Assembly: GCA_004794785.1 (NCBI GenBank)
Contig: SJOL01004185.1
Span: 169,498-233,497, forward strand
Direction: 5' to 3'
DNA: 64,000 nucleotides
Source: Opisthorchis felineus
Lineage: Eukaryota > Platyhelminthes > Trematoda > Opisthorchiida > Opisthorchiidae
The translations under genes and the position numbers were made by a program. The notes below the pieces were generated by a model. It was not told the DNA's origin, did no database searches, and saw only the letters and a list, made by a program, of their open reading frames with translations. Positions 39,349-49,923 of this stretch are shown here, piece by piece (position 1 is the first letter of the stretch; each line of letters begins with the position of its first letter).

Positions 39349-40086
39349 CTAAAAAACAGCAGCAGAGTCAGCGAAAGGTGAAGCATTTTTGAAAATTCTA
39401 AGTTCTTGGGGATAGGAAGCGAAAAAAACTGCCTTATGGTGTGCTGAGTAAGAGTGCGTCGAATAACTAAGCTAGTATTGTTTGCGTTGGAATCGCAGAT
39501 GATGCACAGCTCCGCGCTGCATTTCAATAATATTGCTTTACATATGGTATGCAAAGTTGAGGTGTGTCAAGGCCGTTGGGAAACAAATAAATGTAACAAA
39601 AATATTTGTTAAATTTGGGAATTGATCATCTCTGGTTACCAGTTGAGGGCATGCAACACCAGACAGTGGCTTGGAAAGGTACAAATAGAAGTGCAACGAC
39701 AGAATGCCGAATGCTTTACTCATGGAACACTTGTCTAGCACACGCCACATTCGCGTGGTTATATGAAAGGGTCCGGAGGGGGGGGGCAGCAAAACCCATA
39801 GATTGTTTGGCGGCACCGCTCCGGATGAGTAAGGCACAAGTTAGTCCAATCTCAACCTAAAGTAAGGTTTCATTCTACAAACTGGATGAATGACGGTTCA
39901 GAAGTGAAAAGACGGAACTGACGCGAGGACCAGAGACTAGAGAATGGGAATCCGTAGGGTTGTGAGCATAGTCCCTAAAAGCGCCGCAAAAAATGAAGTT
40001 CTAAGACAATAAGCGGGGCGGAAAGGTGGATGTACTTCACTCTGAGAACAGGACAAACTGGAGGCAAATATTCGGATAGTACTCAC

Positions 40087-40273
40087 TCTGTCTGAGTTCC
40101 AATGATGCTGGGTGCCTTAACCCAAGAGCGTTCTGAATGTTCCGACGTATCGGGGGTCGAAACTGTGTCAACTTTATCAGGTCCAACGGCGTGGCTACAC
40201 ACGCACACATTCCAAATACCATCTGACTCGGTTCCGTTCAGCCGGTCATGCCCAATCGTTTCAATAGAGCTCT
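40087..40273 (-). CDS. Coiled-coil gene, acidic linker exon (predicted)
   Basis: The acceptor is GATTTCTTTTAG (or four bases further in) and the donor is CAGACAGA|GTGAGT. It encodes SSIETIGHDRLNGTESDG, IWNVCVCSHAVGPDK, then VDTVSTPDTSEHSERSW, a Ser/Thr/Asp-rich linker. The donor is strong. The start is ambiguous between two AGs, which changes the entry phase. With the later AG it would join the exon at 40399-40462. Confidence 0.45.
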
Positions 40274-40398
40274 CTAAAAGAAATCTCAAGTTAAATAATG
40301 GCTTGAAGACATGAAACAGGTGTCCAGGCGTATCGAATGCAAGCTGTAACGTTCAACAACCCAACAATTCTACTGTCTCATTGCTTTTTGGCACTTAC

Positions 40399-40462
40399 GA
40401 CCTTCTCCAAGATGTTATCCGCTGCCACAAATTACGGCGACCCGAACCATCGCACTTATGTA
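40399..40462 (-). CDS. Coiled-coil gene, possible short exon
   Basis: Acceptor CTTTATTGCAG, donor AGGTC|GTAAGT, 64 nt. Only one frame is open: HKCDGSGRRNLWQRITSWRR. Its entry phase does not match the exon at 41407-41454 unless a later AG is used, so it is weaker than the others. Confidence 0.3.
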
Positions 40463-40776
40463 CTGCAATAAAGTGACCCAACAATATGCCTCAATTATAA
40501 TCAGGGTTGACGGAATTTAGACAATGCAAGAAAATCTCTTTATTGATGAACGCCGTCGGGTAGGACTTAGAAAGGAGAAGAGGAACAAATCCGAAGGATG
40601 GTCTCTCAGAAGACCCGATAATGCACTTGCGTGACAAAATATGCTTAGACGTAATACACTACTCATGAGGTTGCTGAAAATTCTTCGACAGCCCACGACC
40701 GGTTTCGCCTTTCTTGGGCGCAGTCCCCGGGTTTCCGTCAACCTTATGTTCTACTTGAACCCAAATTGCACGAAAT

Positions 40777-40931
40777 TAGCGAAATACACTCATTTGCAAA
40801 CAAATTTGTTTTTGAGGGAGACTCAGCTGGAACCCAGCTGAATCATAACCAGCATAAACGAGAGATTCAGCTGGGTTCCAGGTGAGTCTCCCGCAAAACC
40901 AAATTTGTTTGCAACTGAGTGTATTTCGCTA
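40777..40931. mobile_element. Near-perfect palindrome with TA flanks, MITE-like
   Basis: The left arm 40778-40844 and right arm 40864-40930 are reverse complements over 67 bases with four mismatches, around a 19-base loop. The outer ends are TAGCGAAATAC and GTATTTCGCTA, so each side is bounded by a TA dinucleotide, the target duplicated by Tc1/mariner-type elements. There is no coding capacity. It lies in a predicted intron on the - strand. Alternatives are a foldback of unknown class or a hairpin RNA precursor. Confidence 0.75.
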
Positions 40932-41099
40932 GGATATGCTTGTTTTTTGTGTTGTGATATAGGAGTACCGTAGTTGGTGAATTAAACTGAATCCATGGTA
41001 GGGTCGCCACCATCCTTGTTGGTAATAACACCAGTTCCTTGCTTCCTTATAGCTACATCAGTGTATTTAAACAAGGCCTACAAAAGCTGCAAATGTCTA

Positions 41100-41215
41100 C
41101 GTGTCCAACTCGGCCATCTGCATCTCGACTTCTCTTGTCAAGGCTTGGGCAAGCCGACAGTATCCCAGACCTCGTGCTTCCTTCGGGTGGCATGGCAGCT
41201 AGGCACCGAACGACG
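41100..41215 (+). repeat. SINE-A 3' part, 5'-truncated
   Basis: CATCTCGACTTCTCTTGTCA, GGCTTGGGCAAGCCGACAGT and GGGTGGCATGGCAGCTAGGC match the body of the full-length copies. The tRNA-like head is missing. Confidence 0.75.
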
Positions 41216-41406
41216 ACTCTATCTGCTTTGAAATATCGCCTCGAAACAACAGAAAATAGATAACAGGACTAAGGAGAGAAATGCGTCGAAGTAAACGGGA
41301 GCTCCTCGGTTCCTCCTTGCATTAAATAGGCTGGGAAGTCCTACCTGTAATTAAAGAAATAGTCTAAAACGAACAAGTATCGAGTATTAGGAAAAATGTA
41401 ACATAC

Positions 41407-41454
41407 TTCTTCCTCTACGACCTCAAACGAACTGTTGTGGTCAGAGTCAGACAT
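41407..41454 (-). CDS. Coiled-coil gene, possible first coding exon
   Basis: On the - strand an ATG at 41454 in the context AACGCGGATGT opens 16 codons, MSDSDHNSSFEVVEEE, that end at a donor (GAAGAA|GTATGT). An acidic N-terminus closed by a good donor is typical of a first coding exon. That it belongs to the exons downstream is inferred from strand and position only. An acceptor 57 bases on (TTTAATTACAG, 41346) is also in phase 0 but leads into an unconvincing hydrophobic frame. Confidence 0.4.
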
Positions 41455-41825
41455 CCGCGTTTATGAACTGCTACGTAGAGGAATGAATACCAGGCGAATT
41501 CCCGATCTGGTTCACGAAAAAACGAAACGGAGCGAATGAACTGTAAGAAAGGAGACGGGAAACCCATTAATTCGCGATGCGATCGGTTTGTTCACAAACT
41601 ATTTCGACATGGAAAAAATTTGAAAATAGACAGTGATAACCAACGACAACTACGCAAGCAATCAACTAGATCGACAGATATGCTCCATCGAACAATCTGA
41701 CAAGCGCTTGTCTTTTTAGGAGAGTACAAGTATTTGTGCGGTTCCGGCAATTGTCATAATCATGAAGCAGAGACTGTCCTTGAACAGGCTTCCCAGGTCC
41801 TTCCTTTCTTCACCAGTATGCCATC

Positions 41826-41843
41826 TCATCATCATCATCATCA
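41826..41843 (-). repeat. (ATG)n 3' tail of the RTE-like LINE
   Basis: About six trinucleotide units directly after the conserved 3' terminus TACGGCAGCGAAGCATCATT, AACACTGATGCCATGCTG. The same terminus with a shorter tail occurs at 20665-20740. Confidence 0.75.
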
Positions 41844-42131
41844 ACAGCATGGCATCAGTGTTCAACAATGATGCTTCGCTGCCGTAAATATGCAATCCAT
41901 CCAAGGATAACTGTGAGGCGGCTGTCTCCGTCCCACCTTGATATGAAATCAACGTGTACGCTCCGGAAGCTACCGAATAACCTCGTCCGTAAGAACCGTA
42001 TACTAGTCGTACAGTGATTGTAGCTGCCACAATTTCGTCCATCGATGAGTTGAGGAGGTAGGGTAGGTGGCTGCGCATTGGAGGCGGGAGCTGATAAATT
42101 GGTGCGTAAGTACAGGTCTGTCAAAGGACTT

Positions 42132-42832
42132 TTAAATGGGGAGATTGCGAAGGGAGCTATGCACTGAAGGCAATAGCTTATATGCACGAGCACCATTGAG
42201 GGCGCGACTGGGCCATGTCTGACAATGTTTTCTATCATTGATGTGGCGCGTCTCGGGGTCCCATTCAGGGAGACGGCAATGACCAGCGCAGCTGAGTTTG
42301 CTAGTAATGGCCTTTACACTTCGCTTCCAAGTCATTGTTTGATCTCCCCTGGCTCGTTTCCACCCTTCGCGTGGTTCTGCAAAAAGAACCCTTCGAGGAA
42401 GTCGGTCGACTGGCATACGGAGCACGTGACCATGCCAGCACAACGTATGCAGTGTGACAAGTTCATCTATCGTGGGCGAGTTATTTCTTCCGAATACCAT
42501 TAGACGTATTTCAGTATTGCTGATCCGGTGTTCCCACCAGACTCCGAAGAAATCGATGGTCAAACACTGAAAGTCTTTTGACGTCACTCGGCGCGCAGCT
42601 GCCACGTTTCTGACCCGTGTAGCAATATGGATAGCACCGGAGCATTGTAAACTCGACCATTGACAGATAAGCTGATGTCGTGCCTACGCCACAGGTGACG
42701 CAGGTTCACAAAAGCTGCTCTGGCCTTCCTAATCCGGATGGAAATATCATCTTTCGCTAGAACACTGGGGCTGATACAGCTGCCCGGGTAGACAAACTTG
42801 TCTACTACCTCAAATGGCTCATCCGCAAGCAT
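42132..42832 (-). pseudogene. RTE-like LINE, C-terminal ORF region
   Basis: Encodes, in two frames, DKFVYPGSCISPSVLAKDD, NLRHLWRRHDISLSVNGRVY and LLHGSETWQLRAE, then TLHTLCWHGHVLRMPVDRLP. This is the usual domain after the RT in RTE-like fluke elements, ending in the GHVLRM zinc-finger-like region. A frame break near 42600 separates the halves. Confidence 0.8.
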
Positions 42833-42984
42833 GAGGCTAGGGTTCGACCCACCCAGTCTTGCAGTAGCACTTTACACTTTGCAGGTGTGAAGCGCATGCC
42901 AAACCGTGAGGCAGAATTACTTAGGTTAGTTAATATTGTTTGCATTACCACGGCATCAGATCCAAGAAGAGCTATGTCGTCTGC

Positions 42985-43305
42985 TTACTCGATATCTGTG
43001 AGCGGAGGCCCGGGAAGTACTTCGACCCCACAGGCAATAGAGGCTGGTAGTGAGTCTTCCATAATCGTATCAATGACAAAGTTGAAGAGGAGTGGTGAAA
43101 GAGGACAGCCCTGCTTGACACTACTTGATGTGGTGAACTCAGGCGAGAGCTTCCCGTAGACCTTCACACAGCCGCGGGAATTGGCGTACAGCGCCTTAAG
43201 GAGGATCAAGAATTTATGGGGGACACCTTTGCTCCACAGACACTGCCATAGTGCCTGACGGTCCACAGAGTCAAAGGCAGCTCTCAAATCAAGGAACACA
43301 ACCAT
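42985..43305 (-). pseudogene. RTE-like LINE, RT core with a stop in the YADD motif
   Basis: Encodes VVFLDLRAAFDSVDRQALW, GVPHKFLILLKALYAN, then SSSVKQGCPLSPLLFNFVID. The frame ends exactly where the catalytic YADD box should be: the bases read GAG-TAA-GCA-GAC-GAC, so the tyrosine codon is a stop while ADDIALLG follows in frame. The first catalytic Asp (in the FDSVD region) is present. Confidence 0.85.
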
Positions 43306-43732
43306 TGTTGGTTGCTGGAAGCAGTGTTGCTGTTGCAGAATCTGTCAGAGGGTGAAGATGTGATCGATGCATCCTCTTGCAGGACAAAACCCAGCTTCGT
43401 TTTCGCGGATTTGCCTCTTCCTGTGTTCAGTTAACCGTCGAAGGATAAGCCCAGAGAGGACCTTCGATGCCACAACTACCAGGCTGATGCCATAGCGTCC
43501 GCGCATCCTTTTTAAAGATAGGAATAACCGTCAACATGCTCCATTTTGCAGGCACTTTCTCTTTGTTCCATATCGCGCCAATAAGTTTTGTCAGCTGGGT
43601 CACCAGGGATTCTCCGACTTCTTAGAAGAGGGCTGGATACAGATTGTCCAGCCCTGGTGCCCTCTCACGTTTCAGTACCGATATTTCGTACTTTATTTCT
43701 TCTTCCGACGGAGGATTGAGGTTTATAATACA

Positions 43733-44173
43733 TTAGCCCGTATGCAATTTCTCCACAGACTGGGTTGCAGGAGGCCAGCTAAACTGTTCTTCGAAGTGTT
43801 CGGCCCATCTTTCCAGTCGACGATTTCGCGAGTGAATTAATGAGCCGCCTTTTTCACTTATCGTTTTGCTGACTGTTTCTCTCCTAAGGCCAGTCCAGCG
43901 TATCAGTTGATATGGAGCACGGCTGTTTCCGGTAGTGAAAGCCTTCTCCATCTTACGAGCTTTCATTGTCCACCAGAGCCCTGAGTCTTTCGTTATGCTC
44001 TTCACTATTTGGCGTTTGAGGGATATGCGCGCGCCGTCGTACTCGTTGCCTGCTGGTATGGATTTTCTGGCATCAATCATGGATAGCGATCTCGACGACA
44101 TGCAGTGGTCCTGTGGTCGAATCGGAGAAGTCGGACAGATAGCACTGAACGCCGCTAACATAGTTCCTTTCAC
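43733..44173 (-). pseudogene. RTE-like LINE, region between endonuclease and RT
   Basis: Encodes GLWWTMKARKMEKAFTTGN, APYQLIRWTGLRRETVSKTI and NRRLERWAEHFEEQFSWPP, the same block seen in the + strand copy at 25180-25420. It carries no catalytic motif. A hinge frame-shift follows before the RT. Confidence 0.8.
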
Positions 44174-45355
44174 ATTTGGCTACGCTTCATCCACATGCGC
44201 ACTGCCAGCACAGCATTGGTTTACTGCGAAGAGTTATTGGGTTAGCTCAGATCAATACTGTTGAAATATGGTAGTTCTTCGAAGATGGTGGATTGGCATG
44301 CTTCATGCTGACTTGCGAAGGCCTGAGGGAAAACGGACTGTCAGGCGTGCACGCACCATGGCGTGATCGGAATCAAGTTGTGCCCCATAAGGAACGACAG
44401 TCTTGAATTGTAGATCTCCACCAGTGGCTGATAGCCACGTGATCCAACTGGGTCCACGGTTGATTTCCAGTTGGTGGCCGCCAGGTTACGCGATGCGAAC
44501 GTTTATGCTGAAAGTTCGTACGGGCTAGAAACAGTTGGTGATCAGCACACAATTGAAGCAGCCAATCTCCGTTGTCTGTGCGACGAGCATCGACTCATAA
44601 TCGGCCGCCCAAATGTGATTCCAAGGAGCTCAGACGACTGACTTGAGCATTCATATCGCCCGCAAGTATCACAATGTCAGTGCTTCTTGCTTGACTAATG
44701 AGCCCGGATAAGTTTCAATAGGAAGTGTCCTTCTCAGCGTCAGAACTGCAGTCCGTTGGGGCATAAGACGACACTACAAACAGGCACTGCGTTTTATGCC
44801 GAGGCGTTGAGTTTGATCAAGTTGGATAACCGGACGGCGCAAAGATGACTGTTCACAGGGATCCAATCCAGCAAAGCGCGTTCAGCTCTGGGGCTGAGTG
44901 CAACTCCCACACCATATATTCCACGAGTCATCGCTTATGGAACACCGGACACACGGAGGGAGAAATGTGAAAAACCTGAGTTCGTCCTTGGCGTTCTGAG
45001 ACGCATAACCACGCTTGGGTCTTGTATGCGTGTTTCGGAGACACATCATACAACAATTTTAAGGGAGTACAAGGTTTCAGCAAGCATTGCCTGTTTGCCA
45101 ATTTGACATAGAGTACGGATGTTAAAAGCTCCTATATAGAAAGGATCTCGCGGACTTAGAAAGGTGCTATTTTGTTTATTGTTAATAGACAGCAGGGAGC
45201 ATAAGGCCCTTCGGTCAGAAAACTGACAGTCAAGTGACCCAGTGGCGTTTGCTTGTGTGGTGGGAAGGGGTTGGGGAGGGACATCGGTGAACACCGAACT
45301 GCGCGGGCAAATGATACTTCCCGGTTGCCCAGAAAGAGGAAGGGGGTTTGGTTGA

Positions 45356-45550
45356 GGTACCCCACCTTGAGCCATTGACTCAAAAGTCTGACCCACAAGG
45401 CAGTGGGAGGATGTAGGGTTTTGTTCGGGGACCCTACCCCTAGCCTATGACTCAAGAGTCTGACCCACAAGGCAGCGGGCAGTAGGATTTTCTTTGGGGA
45501 CCCTGCCCAAAGCCGATGACTCAGTAGTCTGACTCGCTCGGCTGTAGGGG
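45356..45550 (-). repeat. About 2.7 tandem units of roughly 70 bp at the LINE 5' end
   Basis: Units begin near 45356, 45431 and 45500 and share ACCCyrCCC, AGCCnATGACTCAnnAGTCTGAC, CCACAAGGCAGnGGG and a TTTTnTTnGGGG end. The third is partial and diverged. In LINEs such 5' monomers often carry the internal promoter. That role here is inference. Confidence 0.7.
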
Positions 45551-45560
45551 GTTGGCCTAA

Positions 45561-46565
45561 CCCGAGGGCGCAGGGAGTAGGGCATTGCTGTCTCACTCCT
45601 GATGCGGCTGCGCACAGAATGTGCCTTTTGAGCAGCCTTTTGGTTTTAAAAGTATTTCGACCGTACTGAAGAATTCGCCGGCGGTCACGATTGGAGTGTG
45701 TGGTTTTTAGGGCCGACCTTTTCTAGCCCGTCCTTCCTCGGGGGAAGGCAGCATCGCTGCTTCCATAATTATGGACATGCTGGTCGCCTGGGGGAAACAC
45801 CTTACTGCCTACACACTCCTATCGCAGAGGACAGTACGACTTTACCCCCAGATCGCCTCGTAGCACGATTACTCGTAGTACGGGGTCTCGCTGCTCTTGG
45901 TCTGACTGCTTCCCTTTGGCCTTCCTGGCATGGTTGCACCTTGTGGAACGAAGTTCCAGCTCGCGTAGCCAGCGGGATCATTGCAGCACACAAGCCCGAC
46001 CATCACGTCAAGGTGTCAGCTTTAGGTCAGCTTCCTCGCCTACTTTCGGTTCGTCTTTTTTACTGGTGCAACCATCATTCTGATGTCTGCTTTTCATGTT
46101 TTCCTACTTTTCAGATAACTGGAGGATGGAACTCTGTTTACACAGGGCGGTAGGATGTGGTCATTTTCGAGACAGTAGTTCGGGAGACGGCAGTTAGGAA
46201 TGTTCTGGCTTCTTGTGTAAAAATAGGGTTCAGAATGTGTAGTCGTGTTCGAACTGCGTGCGTTCCGGTGCGTCAGCCGCAACGCGGCACTTGATTGAGC
46301 CTTTATGTTATCCGTCATCATCTGAGCGGTTTACTCTTCCAAACCCAGCTTGTTTGTATTCGTTGTTTTATGAATAGTTTTCACCTTACAGTGAATGGTC
46401 TTCACATATGGCTTCATTGGTGCACCGAAGAACACGTATCCACGAAATTAGGTTTTATGTACACACCAGCTGTGGGGAGGATCGATCACCAGAACATGAA
46501 CGAAATTAAGTATGCTTCTTGTAACCACTACATCCGGTTCTTATCCGGGTATCCAACTACCTGAG
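45561..46565. other. GC-rich segment upstream of the LINE, unassigned
   Basis: The frame open on the + strand at 45698-46153 is matched by open frames on the other strand and shows no domain, so I do not call a gene. The left part may be more of the LINE 5' UTR. Confidence 0.35.
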
Positions 46566-46680
46566 CGCGACATAGCTCAGTGGTTAACGCGCAAACTTAC
46601 TCCCCGGAAGGTCCGTGGTTGGAGCTCAACCCTCGCTCCTGTCTAGACCTGGGAAGCCCGGTAGTGTCTCAGTACCTGTT
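46566..46680 (+). repeat. SINE-A head, 3'-truncated
   Basis: CGACATAGCTCAGTGGTTAA, CGCGCAAACTTACT, CCGGAAGGTCCGTGGTTGGA, then AAGCCCGGTAGTGTCTCAGT. The copy breaks off shortly before the left end of the deleted gypsy element. Confidence 0.8.
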
Positions 46681-46899
46681 ATGGCCTCTAATAATGTATC
46701 ATTATGACTCGTCAGTTCACTGGAATGGAGAAGACAAACAACTTTGAGGAAGTTGTACTGCAAACAAGTGGATCGTCCCGTGATATGGAATTCAACTGAA
46801 CCAGAATACAAAAGGAGCTAACAGTCCAATAGGATGTCAGTGAGAGGATGAAATGTAAATACAAGGTTTCAGTATACAAGGCAAATTGTCGGCAAGGTG

Positions 46900-48958
46900 G
46901 ATTTGTTCGTTTGGAGGCAGTCCTCCTAACACCTCCCCTTTGAAATACTCGATCGTGAGTCTGCTGCTGTAGGCTGAGTTGCGTTGGTGTGACGGGCCTT
47001 CGTATTCGATCCGTCCAACTAGGGGGAAATTCTGGGTTCATTCATCGGCTCAGGAGATTCAGGCTTTTGAGCTAATTCAAAGGCGTCGAGAAGAATCTCA
47101 AGTGGGAAAACAGGATCGAGTGCAGCTGCCGCTGGAAGAGCGCAGCTGGTTGGCATGACGGACTCAGATAGAGGAGCCTAAGTTTACCTCATAGACAACT
47201 TTTCCAGCACGACGCACAATTATACCTTGTGTCCACTTTTCCACACCACCACGATAGTCTTCTGCTGACAGAGATTGGCCAGGTATATGTTACTTACAGC
47301 ACCGTGATGTCGGTTGAACTGAACATCCACATTTGTGTTTATACCGGTTGGCGAATGTGGTGTTGGACAGATGACATCAACAGGTAAACGGATCTTCCGG
47401 CTCATAAGTACCTCCGCCGGGGACTTACCATGTGTAGCGTTAACATTTGGTGTCACCCTGTAACTCAGTAGAGATGTCTCGATGATTAACGGTGTGGGCC
47501 CTCACCCTTGAGTTTTAAGAGTGTGCGTTTGAAAGTGTCCACAAATCTTTCCACTTGGCCATTTGATTGTGGATGGGACGGTGGTGATCGCACATGTTGT
47601 ACGCTATCTTCCTGACAGAAAGCGGAAAATTCAGCGGACGTGAATGCACTGCCATTGTCAGAGACAATGATCTTCGGAACTCCAAAGTGGCTAAATACAT
47701 GGTGTAGTTTTGAAATGGTAGCACAAGCAGTAACATGGTTCATGCTAAACACTTCTGGCCATTTGCTGTAGACATCTACTCGGATCAGGTATTGTTGTCC
47801 ATTGATTGGTCCCGCAAAATCAATATGACGTCGTGACCATGGAGTTCCTGGAACAGGCCATGAACATTTTTCTGTTTTCCGAAGGGATTTTGCAGATAGT
47901 TGGCATTTTGAACAATTGTGTACAAGTTCTAACTGCTTATCCTTGCTCGGCCAGTAGACATAACGCGTTAGTGCCTTAGGAGGAGCTGCCCATGATGAAT
48001 ATTATAATGGCTGGATAACTCCGGATTGCTGGAGACGAACAAGTTCATTCTCCACAGTTGCGAGAGCGGCAAACGGTACGGGACGCTTCGATCTGAAAAT
48101 TGGTGTGGAATCGGGTTGGAGTTTGAGGTTTGACTTGGTTTTGGTACAGCCTCCAAGGCCACCTTGGAAGACATCGTCGAATTTTGTCTTCAGTGCGTTA
48201 GTTAGGCGTTCTGCAATTTCCGAAGAGGATGGAAATTTCGGAGCACTGCACACAGATAATAAAGGTACATTGAAAAGATCAAGTTCCTCAACCCAAAGTC
48301 CAAGAATTTTCAAATTAGCACAGTCAGTGAGACAACAGGTTCCTGAGAAATGCAAATTGTTGAAGGACACATTACAGGCCAACTTGCCAGTCAGTATCAG
48401 GGTAATGCCAGATGCACTTTGGGCCCGATGATTCGTGAATGATACAACAGGTTTTGCTATCAACTCCCATCTAGAACGTGAGATCAACGTAATATCTGAA
48501 GCTGTGTCTAGCTGCACATGGATTGGAATTTCGTAAGGCATTTCCTTCGGGACTCAAATTCAACTTGGAATGTTGCAAACACAGATCTGGACTGTGGACG
48601 GCTACTTTTTCAGTGTGTTGCTGATTGAGCTGTTGACGCTCATTGGGGTTTTGGGAACTGTGGCTTTTTGGGTATGACAGAAGCCTTCTTTTTGGCCCCA
48701 AGGATGACATGTCTGGTACTGATGCTTCGTGAATGGACAGAAACGTGCATAATGCCACTCACCATGGGACCAACACGACGCTGGCGGTTTTTTCTTATGT
48801 GTAACAGTGGTTCGTTTCAATGCCATGATACCACTGGGATTGGTAGGTCGTGTTTAAGATTACGCAAAAATTGCCATTCGGTGGTGGGTACCTTCACGCT
48901 AATGTCCTTCTCGTGTTCAAGTTTGGAAAGCAATCGAGTGCGAATATCTGATTCCTGC
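46900..48958 (-). mobile_element. Ty3/gypsy element related to the intact copy, internally deleted and decayed
   Basis: On the - strand: a Gag end (QESDIRTRLLSKLEHE-like, 48958-48850), a zinc-knuckle region (CWSHGEWHYARFC), a protease (VQLDTASDITLIS, where Gly of DTG is Ala), then RT start up to SSWAAP. At that point the reading jumps to KALTRYVYWPSKDKQ of the integrase zinc finger (near 47980), so RT, RNase H and the His half of the finger are gone. The integrase core (IVSDNGSAFTS, QVERFVDTFKR) and the C-terminal WTDRIRRPV and GGGVRR follow. The likely LTR border is at 46931 (CCTAACA|CCTCCCC), with the same polypurine layout as the intact copy. It has several frame shifts and no product. Confidence 0.85.
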
Positions 48959-49013
48959 GGGCGGCATGGCAGCTGGGCACTGAGAGGGTGTCAAAACTGA
49001 ACGACTACTACTG
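48955..49013 (+). repeat. SINE-A 3' end
   Basis: GCGGCATGGCAGCTGGGCAC followed by GTGTCAAAACTGAACGACTACTACT. It abuts the broken Gag end of the deleted gypsy element, so insertion or recombination there removed the element's 5' part. Confidence 0.75.
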
Positions 49014-49199
49014 TTAGCACTATCTATTCGTTTGATATGAGTTGTTCGGTAGTAAAAGTCCGTAAAAAGCGAGTCGTGTCTGACAAATCACCAAATCCCC
49101 CCTAAATAATCACCAAATATTAAGCGATCACATCTTTCAGCAACCCTTGTGATTAAAGACAGTGAGAGCTATGAGGTTAGGGTGCACCAAGTTGACAAC

Positions 49200-49385
49200 A
49201 GTTGGACGCCCACTCGGCCCGTAGTGAATTCGGCAATCACGGAGGGGTCAGTGTGACTCCAGTTGTAACGAGAACCTTGGCATCATTTATCCTTCGTTGC
49301 CTTATGGTGGCCTGTGAAACATTAACACGACGGCAGCAAGCGGGATTCTTGCCTGGCAGAGGTTGCGTTGTTTTCTGCTCCAAAC
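49200..49385 (+). pseudogene. RTE-like LINE fragment (RT N-terminal part)
   Basis: Encodes SEFGNHGGVSVTPVVTRTLA, then LRCLMVACETLTRRQQAGFL and PGRGC, matching the NHRGISLTPVVTR...LMVARE segment of the copy at 25700-25800 and keeping the QQAGF..GRGC block that is blurred there. About 190 bp only. Confidence 0.75.
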
Positions 49386-49923
49386 GAAAAAGATTCCCGG
49401 GAGACACACCATGGCATGATAAGGTGAAATGAAAGCGGCTAGTCAAACTGAGTGCTGTCAAATCTGCGCGCTTTGCCTGTCGGCGTCCACGTGACTCTAC
49501 TTGCACGTAGTTGGAAACCCTGAAGGACGTGGCACGAAACCGATACCAGTGATGCACATGCTGCCATTTCCTAGCCGGACTGTCTGTCGTTGTGCGGGTG
49601 GGTTTAGGTCAGGTGATGTCTGCAAAGGACGTTGGGTAAATTCCGCAGATGGTATATTTATTCGGAATGGTGCCCAGATGTGTTTATTTTAGTGCTGCTC
49701 AAAGGTGTAGGCACCTTATTCTTGGGCGTTTCCCCTAAAGACATAGGGCTTTTTAGCAGTAACTTCCTATCCTTCTTTCTTCTTTCCACTCTTTACTAAA
49801 GCCTTCTTCCCTCTTGGTTTTATGGCATTTAAGCACCAGCATGTATTACTGGTACACTACTGTCGGTGACGATGATTACAAGACCTGGAACGTGTCAACA
49901 GCTGTGAAATCCTAGAGACCCCA
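49386..49923. other. Unassigned sequence left of the intact retroelement
   Basis: No coding or repeat signal was recognised. The last five bases, CCCCA, are the left half of a possible target duplication. Confidence 0.4.

Larger units (their letters stand above)
41820..45560 (-). mobile_element. RTE-like LINE, nearly full length, inactivated
   Basis: On the - strand the order is: tandem repeats at the 5' end (45356-45550), endonuclease start (FYIGAFNIRTLCQIGKQA, near 45150), later endonuclease (TWRPPTGNQPW-like, near 44460), pre-RT (44173-43733), RT (43305-42985), the C-terminal region (42832-42132), a 3' UTR, and a (ATG)n tail at 41843-41826. Such elements insert by target-primed reverse transcription, and RTE types characteristically end in short tandem repeats. 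Many stops and frame shifts show it is dead. The clade is inferred from motif likeness. Confidence 0.85.

Noticed and set aside
41815..41850. CAT repeats as the start of a CRISPR-like or coding tract
   Set aside because: They are the 3' microsatellite tail of the RTE-like LINE on the - strand.
45698..46153. 151-codon + strand frame
   Set aside because: It lies in GC-rich sequence with open frames on both strands, has no domain, and may belong to the LINE 5' region.
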